Notes under the pieces: generated by a model | What the model was told of the DNA's origin: nothing | Databases searched by the model: none | What the model saw: only the letters and a program-made list of their open reading frames with translations | Shown here: one piece after another, positions 55,701 to 64,000 of the stretch | How positions within the stretch are numbered: position 1 is the stretch's first letter | Layout: each line of letters begins with the position of its first letter | From: a bacterium | GTDB lineage: Bacteria; Joyebacterota; Joyebacteria; Joyebacterales; Joyebacteraceae | Length of the DNA: 64,000 bases | Direction of reading: 5' to 3' | Assembly (NCBI GenBank): GCA_025782395.1 | Contig: JALGZD010000219.1 | Location: 62,001-126,000 of the forward strand | Program-made: the position numbers and the translations under genes

Positions 55701-57076
55701 GCGTCGTCTCCCTGTTTGCGCTCTGAAGCGGCCATGTTTGCGGCGAGTGCGAAGAGCATCCACAACAGGTAGTTGCTCGACGTCGCTGCGGCAGGGAAGC
55801 TCTGTGCCTGAACGTAGAAGGCGACTCCCGCAGCAAGCACGGCAACGCGCGGCCAGCCCGGGCGGTCTCGCGACCGAATCACGCCCGAGAAGAATATCAC
55901 GCAGAGCGCCCCATACAAGAGGATCCCCGGCACCCCGAGCGCCATGCCTCTCTGCAAGAAGTAGTTCTCCGCTCCGAAGCCCACAACGTGAGCTCTCGTT
56001 ACTCGGTAGTCGTACTCGAGTGCTCCCCTGATCCCACCCCATCCGACCCCGACAAACGGGTGGGCACGTATGACAGCGAGCGCCTGTGAATAGGTGACAA
56101 GACGAGCAACTCCCGTGGTCGCTTCACCCTTGAAGACCCGTTCCGCCTTGTTCAGAAGGGCCGCCGGGGCAAAAGCAGTAAGGAGAATGAAGATCAGGAG
56201 CAGAAGCACGATCGCGCGCCGTCCCCACCCGACGACAAGAGCAATCACGATTCCCGCGGCCATCCCGAGCAGTCCGCCAATCGAGTAGGTGAAGAGATTG
56301 CAGTACGCCGCTGCAATGGCGAGAAACCCAACCAGGATGCGAAGTCCTCGCGAAAGCCTTCCCGCCAGGAGACCAATCGCGATCCCGACACCGGTCGACA
56401 GATAGTGTGAGAACAGAAGCGCATGCTTGAACGTCGAGAACACCCGGAGGTTGCGCTCTCCGTGGAAACCGTAGGCTATGAGCCTGTTCCCCCAGTCCGG
56501 CAGATCGGCCCCGAACGGAAGCAAGGACTGGTAGAAGCCGTAGGCAATTGCGGGAACAAGCCCGACGAGGACAGCGAGAAGAGTCCGGGTCGCCCGCCGG
56601 CCGTCGCGCACAACGACCGTCGCCACGACGAACACGGCGATCTGCCCGATGATCCGGTAGACGGATGCGACCCCCCAGAAGAACCGGGACGCGGTGAACA
56701 GCCCTGCCACGCTCAACAGGACGATCACAGCTGCGATATGGAGGGTGCGGCGTTCGCGCCACATATCCCTGAAGCCGTCTCGTCGAACGGAGGCCACCAC
56801 GAGCCACAGAAGAAGTACGTCACTGGCGCACAGTGAAACCGTCCCGTGGATGTCGAAAGAGAGAGGTTCCCGTAGCGGGATCGAGGCGACGAACACATAC
56901 CATAATGCCTCGAGAGGACCGAACTGTCGAGAGAGCGCCACACCGGCAACAATTGCAACAACACCAATGGCCGTAGGCAACGGGGCGGCGTTCACAGCAA
57001 GGGCCAGGAGCCCGAGAATCCCCGCGAGGAGAACCCACATCCCGGCCGACTTCCCCACTGACAGAGGGTCTGTCAC
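55697..57076 (-). CDS. O-antigen ligase/polymerase-like membrane protein (Wzy/WaaL-type)
   Basis: This 459-residue protein has about eleven hydrophobic helices and an FVGVGWGGIRG-type motif, in the position of the O-antigen ligase domain. It probably polymerises repeat units at the periplasmic face. The GTG start at 57076 shares GTGA with the wzx stop and has GGAGG six bases upstream. Wzy polymerase and WaaL ligase cannot be told apart by sequence; the wza/wzz/wzx neighbours favour polymerase. Confidence 0.82.
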   Translation of the reverse strand: MTDPLSVGKSAGMWVLLAGILGLLALAVNAAPLPTAIGVVAIVAGVALSRQFGPLEALWYVFVASIPLREPLSFDIHGTVSLCASDVLLLWLVVASVRRDGFRDMWRERRTLHIAAVIVLLSVAGLFTASRFFWGVASVYRIIGQIAVFVVATVVVRDGRRATRTLLAVLVGLVPAIAYGFYQSLLPFGADLPDWGNRLIAYGFHGERNLRVFSTFKHALLFSHYLSTGVGIAIGLLAGRLSRGLRILVGFLAIAAAYCNLFTYSIGGLLGMAAGIVIALVVGWGRRAIVLLLLIFILLTAFAPAALLNKAERVFKGEATTGVARLVTYSQALAVIRAHPFVGVGWGGIRGALEYDYRVTRAHVVGFGAENYFLQRGMALGVPGILLYGALCVIFFSGVIRSRDRPGWPRVAVLAAGVAFYVQAQSFPAAATSSNYLLWMLFALAANMAASERKQGDDA

Positions 57077-58542
57077 GCCTTGCCTCCATCGCCAGGTGCA
57101 CGACCCAGCAACCCGGAGTGAGAGCACAACCGACGCCACTCCCCCCGGAGTTCCCGATCAGACACCACCCAGATGCTCACGAACACGGAACCGAGCAGCA
57201 CCGCGGCACCGATAACGGTCCAGGTGCCGGCGCCCCCGGAGAGAACCCGTGCAAGCCCCCAGGCGGGCGCCAGCACGATCACCGAGGTCACGACGGGCGC
57301 CCTGAGCGCCCGAAGCATATCGCTCCATCCGATTCCCAGAATCGATGCAGCAGCCGGCCAGCCAACGGCAAGGGCAGCGGCTGCGGCCGCCGTCATGACG
57401 TAGGCCACGCCCACAACACCCCAGCGACTGGCGGCCGGGTAGAGCCCCACCACCGCGACCACAAGCTGCAGCCCGCAGATTGCCCGAAATACGCTTGGTC
57501 GTCCTGTCCCAATCAGGAGATCCCCGACGAGAGCCGAGAGCGCGCGAAACAACGCGAAGACTCCAAGCAGAGCAAGGGGCACAACTGCTCCCTCCCACTT
57601 GCCGGCGTAGAGTGCGACGAGAAGCGGACGTCCGAGGGAGGCAAGACCCAGAGCATACAGGAGTCCCGCTCCCGCCATGTACGACGTTGCCCGGAGGAAG
57701 AGGGTGCGCTGCGCGGCCCTGTCATCACCAAGCGAGCTGTACGTGGGAAAGAGCACCGTGTTGAGGATTCTGACCAGGAGCGTTGCCGGAAGATTCGCGA
57801 TCGCGTAGGCGAAGACGTAGAGCCCGAGCGAGTGCGCACCGAGCAATCGGCTCAGGGTCAGCCTGTCGGCGTTTCTGAAGGCGAAGATGAGCGCGCTGCC
57901 ACCAATGACGGTCCACCCGAACGCGAGGTTCTGCTTGGCAAGTCGCACATTGAAGCGCAGACGAGGTCTCCACGGGGAGATGATCCAGTACGAAACGGTT
58001 TCGAAGAGCACGGATGCAATCTCGCCGCCGAGCAGTGCCCAGGCTCCAGCGCCACGAAACGCAAGGAAAAGGGAGACCGTCAGATAGGCCAGAGAACCGA
58101 CGAGTGCAGGCAGGAGCTTCTGCCTGAAATCGAGAGCCTTCTCAAATAGCCGGAACGGGACCATACGGAAGGCATGGAGCAGGAGAATGATCGACCCCAC
58201 CCGGAACAGATCCGTCATCGCTTCTTCGCTGTAGAAGCGCCCGATCTGGGGTGCAGCCAACCAGGCAATGACGATGAGCACGACGCCGATCCCTACGGAC
58301 AGCAGGAACGACGTGTCAGCGGCTTCGTCCGTCTCGTCCTGCCTGTAGACAAGAGCATGCCCGATGCCCAATCCCTGAAGCAGAGCGAGTCCGTCTATGA
58401 TGATGAAGATTGCGAAGAAGAGACCGAAATCGCTCGGTGTGAGAAGACCGCCCAATAGAAACAACGCAACGTAGCGAACGGAGCGAACCGCGAACATCGC
58501 GCCGCCGACCCATGCCACGCCCTTGAGCACGGTTCTCTTCAT
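57073..58542 (-). CDS. Polysaccharide flippase (Wzx-like)
   Basis: This 489-residue membrane protein of about fourteen hydrophobic helices belongs to the MATE/MOP flippase superfamily (LLGGLLTPSDFGLFFAIF near the start, typical of the Polysacc_synt group). It would move lipid-linked repeat units across the inner membrane. Its ATG overlaps the wzz stop by 4 bases and its stop overlaps the wzy-like start, so the genes are translationally coupled. Confidence 0.88.
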   Translation of the reverse strand: MKRTVLKGVAWVGGAMFAVRSVRYVALFLLGGLLTPSDFGLFFAIFIIIDGLALLQGLGIGHALVYRQDETDEAADTSFLLSVGIGVVLIVIAWLAAPQIGRFYSEEAMTDLFRVGSIILLLHAFRMVPFRLFEKALDFRQKLLPALVGSLAYLTVSLFLAFRGAGAWALLGGEIASVLFETVSYWIISPWRPRLRFNVRLAKQNLAFGWTVIGGSALIFAFRNADRLTLSRLLGAHSLGLYVFAYAIANLPATLLVRILNTVLFPTYSSLGDDRAAQRTLFLRATSYMAGAGLLYALGLASLGRPLLVALYAGKWEGAVVPLALLGVFALFRALSALVGDLLIGTGRPSVFRAICGLQLVVAVVGLYPAASRWGVVGVAYVMTAAAAAALAVGWPAAASILGIGWSDMLRALRAPVVTSVIVLAPAWGLARVLSGGAGTWTVIGAAVLLGSVFVSIWVVSDRELRGEWRRLCSHSGLLGRAPGDGGKA

Positions 58543-59786
58543 AGGGATTCCGGCGAGAGACCAGTCCCCTCTGCAGTATCCTGTCGCCCCCAGCTCGCGA
58601 GCCGCTTCACCAGCCGAAGGAGGATCTGGGACTCTTTGGAGTCAGTAACCATGGTGGGTGACTCCGCGTTCTCTGAGAAATCAAGGAAGGACTCGGCCGC
58701 AAGCGCCACCCCAAGCGAGGCAGCAAGTGCGAGAAGAGTAGTAAGGATACAGACAATGCTCCTGCGCGGGCGGGTCTTCTTGATGGGAGGAACGGCCTCA
58801 TCGAGAATCATCACGACCTGGAGGTCCCTGGACTCCTGGATCCGCGCGTCCTCGAGCTGCGCCCGCAGGAATTCGTAGACCTTCTCGTGAACCATGACTT
58901 CACGGGAGAGGTCCGCGTACCGCAGCACGAGTGAGGGTATCTCGCCCACCGGGAGGAAAACCCCACTCGCCGGATCCGAACCCGCGTCCGGGACTCCTCC
59001 GCACAACTCACCGAGCGCTTGGTCGATTGCGTTCAGCCTCGTCTCGATCTCACGTATGCGGGGCAGACTGGGCATCGAGAACGTCTCCAGAACGCGTTTC
59101 TCGATCTCAAGCCTGCCGCGCTCCGATTCCAGCTCCGCCACGGCCTGGACGGTAACACGCGTCTGCTCGGATAGCTCAATAGCGGTGTTGGCCTTCTGGA
59201 ATGCACGAAGGTCCTCCGCCGCTTCCTCGAGGCGCGTTCTCACATCGACGATCGCACTCTCGATGAACTCCCTCGTCCGACCGGCGCTCCGAACGCTCAC
59301 AAAGCGACTGTGCTCATCCAGATACCCTGCAAACGCATTGGCCATATCCGCGGCCCGTGTCGCGTCTCGGTCCTCTACCCAGATCTCTACAAGTCCCTCG
59401 GGCGTCGTGTCGAAGCGAATGTGGTCCCACAGATCCTCAATGGCGTGTTCTCTCGTCTTGGCACGGTATACCGACACAAGATCGAACCTGTCGACGATCT
59501 TCCCCCTGAGAAGCCGGCTCTTCAGGATTCCGATGCTCAGGTCGGTAGCCGGCGTCGTCGAGAGGAGTCCGGAGCCGCCGAAATCCATGCCGATCTGCGT
59601 GAACATGCCGAGCAGACCGCCTCGGGATTCGCCTTCTTCGGGCGGCATGATCAAGGCACTGGCCCCATACCAGTTGGGGAGCAGAAGACTGACAATCACG
59701 GCGACGACGGCCGCCGTCCCCGTCACACGGTAGATGAGACGTCTCCAGGAGAAAAAGACAGCCATTACGCTCGCGTTCTTCCGCAT
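58539..59786 (-). CDS. Chain-length determinant protein (Wzz/GumC-like)
   Basis: This 415-residue protein has a membrane helix at about 17-38, a periplasmic Wzz domain with SGLLSTTPATDLSIGILKSR, a long coiled coil (160-250), PPIKKTRPRR, and a second membrane helix (about 345-365). It lacks the C-terminal tyrosine-kinase domain of Wzc, so it regulates chain length or forms part of the export complex without a BY-kinase of its own. It follows wza by 52 bases. Confidence 0.88.
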   Translation of the reverse strand: MRKNASVMAVFFSWRRLIYRVTGTAAVVAVIVSLLLPNWYGASALIMPPEEGESRGGLLGMFTQIGMDFGGSGLLSTTPATDLSIGILKSRLLRGKIVDRFDLVSVYRAKTREHAIEDLWDHIRFDTTPEGLVEIWVEDRDATRAADMANAFAGYLDEHSRFVSVRSAGRTREFIESAIVDVRTRLEEAAEDLRAFQKANTAIELSEQTRVTVQAVAELESERGRLEIEKRVLETFSMPSLPRIREIETRLNAIDQALGELCGGVPDAGSDPASGVFLPVGEIPSLVLRYADLSREVMVHEKVYEFLRAQLEDARIQESRDLQVVMILDEAVPPIKKTRPRRSIVCILTTLLALAASLGVALAAESFLDFSENAESPTMVTDSKESQILLRLVKRLASWGRQDTAEGTGLSPESL

Positions 59787-59838
59787 CAGACTCCATTCTT
59801 GCTGTTGTCGGATCCGCCTGCGAACCGGGAAACACCGA

Positions 59839-61437
59839 CTAGTTGGTCGACGCCTGATCCAGCAGGAGGTATACGGTCGCCAGCGAGGCGGCGAACTGGA
59901 CCACTTCTTTCACCGTCACCCACCAATCGCCCTCGGGTCCCTCAGGAACCCATATCTCGTCCCCTGCCATAATGATGCCGGCGCGCCGTGCCGAGAGGCG
60001 CTGGCCGGTAGAACGTCTGAAAACCTTGACACTGCCCTTCCTGGCACTGTCTGCAAACCCTCCGACCTCGCGGATGTAGTGACCGTATCGCTGCCCCGGC
60101 AGATACTCTACCCAGCCGGGGTTCAGGACCTGTCCAGAGACACCGACCCGGTTGTTCGCGCGAGGAATTACAATGCGATCACGGTTCATGAGCGCTACGT
60201 CCTGAGACGTGTCGCCGGACAGAACCGCTTCGAAGTCGACGATCACGGCGCGTGGTTGCTCCCGGAGCCTTGTCTTGAAGTAGGCGTACTCAATCGGGGT
60301 CATGTCACCGACGGGGATCTCTGCCAGACGGTCGAATTCGAGATCAACAACGCCCGCAGACTGAACTCGTATCAATGTTGCGTCGTGAAGAGATGCCCGC
60401 TCGGTAGGCCCCCCGGCCCGACGGATGACATCCGAGAGCCTGTCCACGCCCTCGTTGATCCCGTATGCACCCGGGTGCCGCACCTCACCCTCCACGTGCA
60501 CCTGTCTCACAAAATTCCAATCCTGCCGATATCTCACGTACAACTGGTCGCCGTCACCGACCGGCCAGGATGCGCCCGCATCGGTACTGATATTCAGCAG
60601 CCGCGAGCGCGTCGTGCGCCCGTCCACAAAGGTCCTCAGCTCGACCGTGTCCCGCACGGCTCCCGACGAAAAACCGCCGGCCAGCTCTATGAGCGAGTCC
60701 ACTGTCTCGCCATCGACACATTCGTATCGCCCCTGTCGTCCAACGGCGCCGAACACATGTGCGAAGCGCGATGCGTACGGCACCAGGATCACATCGCCGT
60801 CGAGTATCGGCAGATCGAGACCGGCATCTCCCGTGTTTCTTACCTTCGTCAGATCGATGATCTCGACCTTGCCGCTGCGGCGCGTGATTGTGATGTTCCG
60901 ATTGCTCGCTCCAGGCTCGAAGCCACCAGCCATCGCGATCAGTACACTGGCCGGATCCAGCGCGTTCCCGATGTAGCTCCCCGGATCCTTGACGGCACCG
61001 AGTACGCTGATTCGCATCTTCCTGAGATCGATCAGCACAACTGTTATTTCAACGTCGTGGTAGACGCGCTCCAACTCGTTCACGAGCACGCGTTTGGCCT
61101 GCTGCAACGTCAATCCCGAAACCGACGTCACAACTATGCCTGGGAGAACAAGAGTCCCCTCCGGTGTCACAGTCCCCGTGTGCGTGATAACGCTCTGCCC
61201 CGAGACCGTTATCGAGAACACGTCTCCCGGGCCGACGATGTAGGTCATCTCGTTCACTGGACCGGCTAACACGGCCGCAGTCACGGGGGTGGTGATTGTC
61301 TCGGGACCATATCCCCCTCCCGTACCCGGCTCGCCCCGGACGGCCCCGGGCAGAGCAAACAACAGGAGCATTGCCGTAATGAGAACCGGCAGCAAAGAGA
61401 TATGGTGTTTCCGCGAAAGAGACAACTTCATGGTCAT
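59839..61437 (-). CDS. Polysaccharide export protein (Wza-like, SLBB domains)
   Basis: This 532-residue outer-membrane exporter has a signal peptide (about 1-35) but no clear lipobox Cys. It shows a poly_export domain (YIVGPGDVFSITVSG, VTPEGTLVLPGI) and several SLBB repeats (ISVLGAVKDPGSY, VHVEGEVRHPGAY, VGVSGQVLNPGWVEY). A C-terminal hydrophobic helix (about 505-527) is in the place of the Wza outer-membrane helix. It leads the operon after a strong promoter. Confidence 0.9.
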   Translation of the reverse strand: MTMKLSLSRKHHISLLPVLITAMLLLFALPGAVRGEPGTGGGYGPETITTPVTAAVLAGPVNEMTYIVGPGDVFSITVSGQSVITHTGTVTPEGTLVLPGIVVTSVSGLTLQQAKRVLVNELERVYHDVEITVVLIDLRKMRISVLGAVKDPGSYIGNALDPASVLIAMAGGFEPGASNRNITITRRSGKVEIIDLTKVRNTGDAGLDLPILDGDVILVPYASRFAHVFGAVGRQGRYECVDGETVDSLIELAGGFSSGAVRDTVELRTFVDGRTTRSRLLNISTDAGASWPVGDGDQLYVRYRQDWNFVRQVHVEGEVRHPGAYGINEGVDRLSDVIRRAGGPTERASLHDATLIRVQSAGVVDLEFDRLAEIPVGDMTPIEYAYFKTRLREQPRAVIVDFEAVLSGDTSQDVALMNRDRIVIPRANNRVGVSGQVLNPGWVEYLPGQRYGHYIREVGGFADSARKGSVKVFRRSTGQRLSARRAGIIMAGDEIWVPEGPEGDWWVTVKEVVQFAASLATVYLLLDQASTN

Positions 61438-61533
61438 CCTGTCTTCTGTGAACGCGCAGGGAACGCGTCTCGGGGCAGGTGAAGCGTTGAGGCGCCGGGT
61501 ACTACCCGGACAGCTTCGGACCGTAAACGGTTA

Positions 61534-61562
61534 TTATCAGCCGCTGTCGGCGAAGGCGTCAA
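61534..61562 (-). promoter_or_regulatory. Promoter of the polysaccharide operon
   Basis: TTGACG (61562-61557) is separated by 17 bases from TGATAA (61539-61534), within TGATAATAA. The spacing is ideal. It yields a leader of about 90 nt before wza. The gap to 61581 contains no gene. Confidence 0.7.
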
Positions 61563-61581
61563 GCGCTTTCTGCGCTGCGAC

Positions 61582-62079
61582 TCAGCCCTCCTCGAGACTC
61601 CAGTCGTACGGAACGGTCCCGTCGTGCGGGTCGACACGGAACTCATCCGGTTCATCATAGTTGTAAGGCTTGGTCGGACAATTCACCAGGAAGCCGGGTG
61701 CGTCACCGATGGCCTTCATTCCATGCAGTACGCCTGGGGGAATCGTTATGAGCATGGGGTTGAGCTCGCCCATGAAGAACTCGTTGATCTCACCACGGGT
61801 AGGCGAGTCCGGACGGTCGTCGTATAGCACTACTTTCATCATTCCCTTCACGATCGTGAAGAAATCCGTCTGCGTCTTGTGGTAGTGCCAGCCCTTCACC
61901 ACACCGGGGTAGGCCACAGACAGATAGACCTGGCCGAACTCCTGGAAGATTTCGTCGTCTGAACGGAGCATCTCCATCAGGTAGCCGCGTTCATCCGGGA
62001 TGAGCCTCAGTTCCTTGACGCTGACACCGTCAATCAGTCGCTTCGCCTTGATTCCCCTGGGCAGGGCAGTTCCAGCCAT
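61582..62079 (-). CDS. RmlC-like cupin (dTDP-4-dehydrorhamnose 3,5-epimerase family)
   Basis: This 165-residue cupin has GWHYHKTQTDFFTIVKG, with the RmlC-type catalytic histidine region, and LITIPPGVLHGMKAIGD. It probably epimerises a nucleotide-linked keto sugar. RmlA, B and D are not in the window, so its exact substrate is unknown. The ATG at 62079 has an excellent GGAGGAG site; its start overlaps the ugd end. Confidence 0.82.
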   Translation of the reverse strand: MAGTALPRGIKAKRLIDGVSVKELRLIPDERGYLMEMLRSDDEIFQEFGQVYLSVAYPGVVKGWHYHKTQTDFFTIVKGMMKVVLYDDRPDSPTRGEINEFFMGELNPMLITIPPGVLHGMKAIGDAPGFLVNCPTKPYNYDEPDEFRVDPHDGTVPYDWSLEEG

Positions 62080-62095
62080 CTTCTCCTCCTCGAAA

Positions 62096-63418
62096 TCACT
62101 CCTTCGCACGCTTGCCGCGGCCGACCCCAACGTAGTGGAAGCCTGCTCTCTCGACAGTCTCGGGCTCGTAGATATTTCTGCAATCGACTATCACGCGACC
62201 CGCCATCACCTCAGTGAGTCGGTCGGTGTCGAGCTGCCTGAACTCATTCCACTCCGTCACAAGTACGAGTATGTGCGCACCGGTGGCTGCTTCATAGGCG
62301 TCCGGTGCGAACTCGACGAACGGCATGATGGCGCGAGCGTTATCCATAGCCACAGGGTCGTAACCGCGAACGGTTGCGCCCCTCGCCTTGAGACCCTCCG
62401 CGAGGATTATCGAGGCCGCGTAGCGCATGTCGTCCGTGTTCGGCTTGAACGACAGTCCAAGGAGCGCGACCGTCTTGCCCGACACGCTACCTCCGGCGGC
62501 TGCCTGTACCTTGTCGACCATGCGTTCTTTCTGGAGTCTGTTGACCTCGACCGTTGCATTCACGATACGACACTCCACGCCGGCCGCAGCAGCGATCTTC
62601 GTCAGGGCCTTCGTGTCCTTCGGAAAACAAGATCCACCATACCCGGCTCCGGCGTGAAGGAACTTCGGGCCGATCCGCTTGTCCAGTCCCATCGCATACG
62701 CCACGGTCTGCACATCGGCGCCCACCTCCTCGCAGAGATTGGCGATCTCGTTTATGAACGATATCTTCGTCGCAAGGAAGGCGTTCGACGCGTACTTGAT
62801 GAGTTCGGCGCTCTCCGGTGTCGTGTCCACGATCGGTGTTCGGATCAGGTAGAGCGGAGCATAGATGCTTCTCAGAATCTGCCTCGCCCTCTCGCTGTCC
62901 GCCCCGACCACCACTCTGTCCGGGCGCATAAAGTCGCCGACCGCCGCCCCCTCCCGGAGGAACTCAGGGTTCGAGACAACGTCGAACTCGTACGGTTCAC
63001 TCTGGTTCTCCTCGATGATCCCACGCACGCGGCGTGCCGTACCGACAGGAACGGTGCTCTTCTGCACGATGACCCGGTAGCCGTCCATGTTGCGCCCGAT
63101 GTCGCGGGCGACCGCGTCGACCTGTGAGAGATCGACGGCACCATCCTCCCCCTCGGGCGTGCCGACGGCACTGAAGATGACCTCGTTCTCTCTGATCGCG
63201 GTGGCCAGGTCCGTCGTGAAACTGAGCCGTCCTTCTTTCACATTCCTCAGTACGACGTCGGAGAGCCCGGGCTCATAGAACGGGATCTCGCCGGCCTGAA
63301 GGTGCCGTATCTTCTCTTCGATCTGGTCCACACAGGTGACAGTGTTACCCAGATCCGCCAACCCGGCTCCCCCAACAAGACCGACGTAGCCCGTCCCGAT
63401 AATCGCTATTCTGTGCAT
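62096..63418 (-). CDS. ugd: UDP-glucose 6-dehydrogenase
   Basis: This 440-residue enzyme makes UDP-glucuronate with two NAD. The NAD motif IGTGYVGLVGGAGLA, the STVPVGTARRV segment, the catalytic Cys in YGGSCFPKDTKAL, and the C-terminal domain LGLSFKPNTDDMRYA are all present. The product would feed the polysaccharide operon downstream. It overlaps the WalJ-like gene by 13 bases. Confidence 0.95.
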   Translation of the reverse strand: MHRIAIIGTGYVGLVGGAGLADLGNTVTCVDQIEEKIRHLQAGEIPFYEPGLSDVVLRNVKEGRLSFTTDLATAIRENEVIFSAVGTPEGEDGAVDLSQVDAVARDIGRNMDGYRVIVQKSTVPVGTARRVRGIIEENQSEPYEFDVVSNPEFLREGAAVGDFMRPDRVVVGADSERARQILRSIYAPLYLIRTPIVDTTPESAELIKYASNAFLATKISFINEIANLCEEVGADVQTVAYAMGLDKRIGPKFLHAGAGYGGSCFPKDTKALTKIAAAAGVECRIVNATVEVNRLQKERMVDKVQAAAGGSVSGKTVALLGLSFKPNTDDMRYAASIILAEGLKARGATVRGYDPVAMDNARAIMPFVEFAPDAYEAATGAHILVLVTEWNEFRQLDTDRLTEVMAGRVIVDCRNIYEPETVERAGFHYVGVGRGKRAKE

Positions 63419-64000
63419 GTAGTCGTCATCTCCTTCGAGCGGACCCGCCCGGCGCCTGCGCGCCGACTGCGTCCGTACGTTCCGTTGCCCAGATCTACTG
63501 GACCAAGAGTTTCTTCCCTGCCTGCAAGAAGCACGTGGACGTCGGATCTACCTGCCTTCTCGAGAATACCCACGGCCGTTTCGAATGCGAGCCTCGGCGT
63601 GTTGTTATCGCGGGAAAGGTGCGCAAGTATCAGTACCGAGAGCGGTCCGCGGGCCAGTGCGGTCAGCTCTCTTGCTGCAGCCGCATTCGAAAGATGGCCT
63701 GTGTTGGCCATGATGCGCTGCTTGAGAGCCCAGGGATAGTCACCTTCCAGCAGCATTCGCTCGTCGTGGTTGAACTCCAGAACCACACAGTCCGCTTGAG
63801 ACAGATGGTGGCGAACGCTTCTGCCAACGATTCCGAGGTCGGTCGCGATGGCCACCCGGTGATCTCCGTCCGTGATCGTGTATCCTACCGGGTCAGCGCA
63901 ATCGTGACTCACGCTGAATGCTGAAGCAGTAAGAGCACCTATCCTGTGTGACGTTCCGGATTCGATCACGACCGCATCGATACCGTCACCAACGCGGCTC
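63406..64000 (-). CDS. Metallo-beta-lactamase-fold protein (WalJ/YycJ-like), C-terminal part
   Basis: The last 197 residues are visible and the start lies outside the window. VLEFNHDERMLLEG, NTGHLSNAAAARELTAL and LILAHLSRDNNTPRLA match the WalJ/YycJ group of MBL hydrolases, some of which are DNA exonucleases. The catalytic HxHxDH box would be upstream beyond the edge. It overlaps ugd. Confidence 0.82.
   Translation of the reverse strand, partial: SRVGDGIDAVVIESGTSHRIGALTASAFSVSHDCADPVGYTITDGDHRVAIATDLGIVGRSVRHHLSQADCVVLEFNHDERMLLEGDYPWALKQRIMANTGHLSNAAAARELTALARGPLSVLILAHLSRDNNTPRLAFETAVGILEKAGRSDVHVLLAGREETLGPVDLGNGTYGRSRRAGAGRVRSKEMTTTCTE

Noticed and set aside
55701-56042. N-terminal extension of the GT4 gene into wzy
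   Set aside because: The region is the frame-shifted shadow of the wzy-like gene. The GTG at 55700 has a good ribosome site and matches the coupling pattern of its neighbours.

Overview
This is a 64 kb stretch of a bacterial chromosome with fairly high G+C. Every gene I can support, about 56 protein genes and one tRNA, lies on the minus strand, so the biological order runs from high to low coordinates. The content is core and envelope metabolism with short gaps and many 1-4 base overlaps. I see no prophage, insertion sequence or CRISPR array. An LptD/OstA protein and a Wza/Wzz/Wzx/Wzy set show an outer membrane. A PorX/PorY-like pair beside tsaE, a DUF5683-like protein, HrcA/CIRCE heat-shock control, a selenocysteine system and inositol-lipid genes together suggest a little-studied lineage near the FCB group (Eisenbacteria/Krumholzibacteriota-like). 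That placement is inference from gene content only.

Layout from the high end, in order of transcription: (1) 64000-61582: WalJ-like hydrolase (cut by the window edge), UDP-glucose dehydrogenase and an RmlC-like epimerase. (2) 61437-51181: a polysaccharide operon with its own promoter: wza, wzz, wzx, wzy-like, a GT4 enzyme and a 1096-residue protein fusing one GT2 and two GT4 domains. (3) 50961-48592: a sugar-nucleotide epimerase/dehydratase and a WecA/MraY-type transferase, each with a promoter. (4) 48549-41758: serS, PorY-like kinase, PorX-like regulator, tsaE, tsaB, rimI, purine nucleoside phosphorylase. (5) 41650-34002: accD, folC, MalK-type ATPase, ROK kinase, lptD. (6) 33771-29702: HU-like protein, NfeD, SPFH protein, recJ, rsmI. 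(7) 29613-25332: phosphatidylinositol-phosphate-synthase-like enzyme, inositol-phosphate synthase, five structured 29-bp repeats, tmk, ctpA. (8) 25204-19345: dusB (apparently leaderless), LysM-TPR protein, two ECF ATPases, pyrR, TPR lipoprotein. (9) 19290-12553: glmM, glmS, selD (itself with an in-frame UGA/selenocysteine codon), tRNA-Sec, a PP-loop tRNA-thiolation-like enzyme, a DUF5683-like protein, lepB. (10) 12434-5952: hrcA-grpE-dnaK-dnaJ under a promoter with a CIRCE operator, then a papain-like amidase and a membrane protein. (11) 5797-1: rsmE, then rpsU-yqeY-nif3-like-mutS2-dnaG, a variant of the macromolecular-synthesis operon, with dnaG cut by the edge.

The most notable items are the compact selenium cassette (Sec-containing SelD, tRNA-Sec, PP-loop gene starting 9 nt after the tRNA CCA), the intergenic 29-bp hairpin array whose sequence changes preserve its fold on the transcribed strand, the PorXY-like pair, the inositol-lipid pair in an outer-membrane organism, and the triple glycosyltransferase. 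No gap between genes exceeds 300 bases. The longest (27604-27871) holds the hairpin array. All functions are read from sequence motifs and remembered family knowledge; no search was run.
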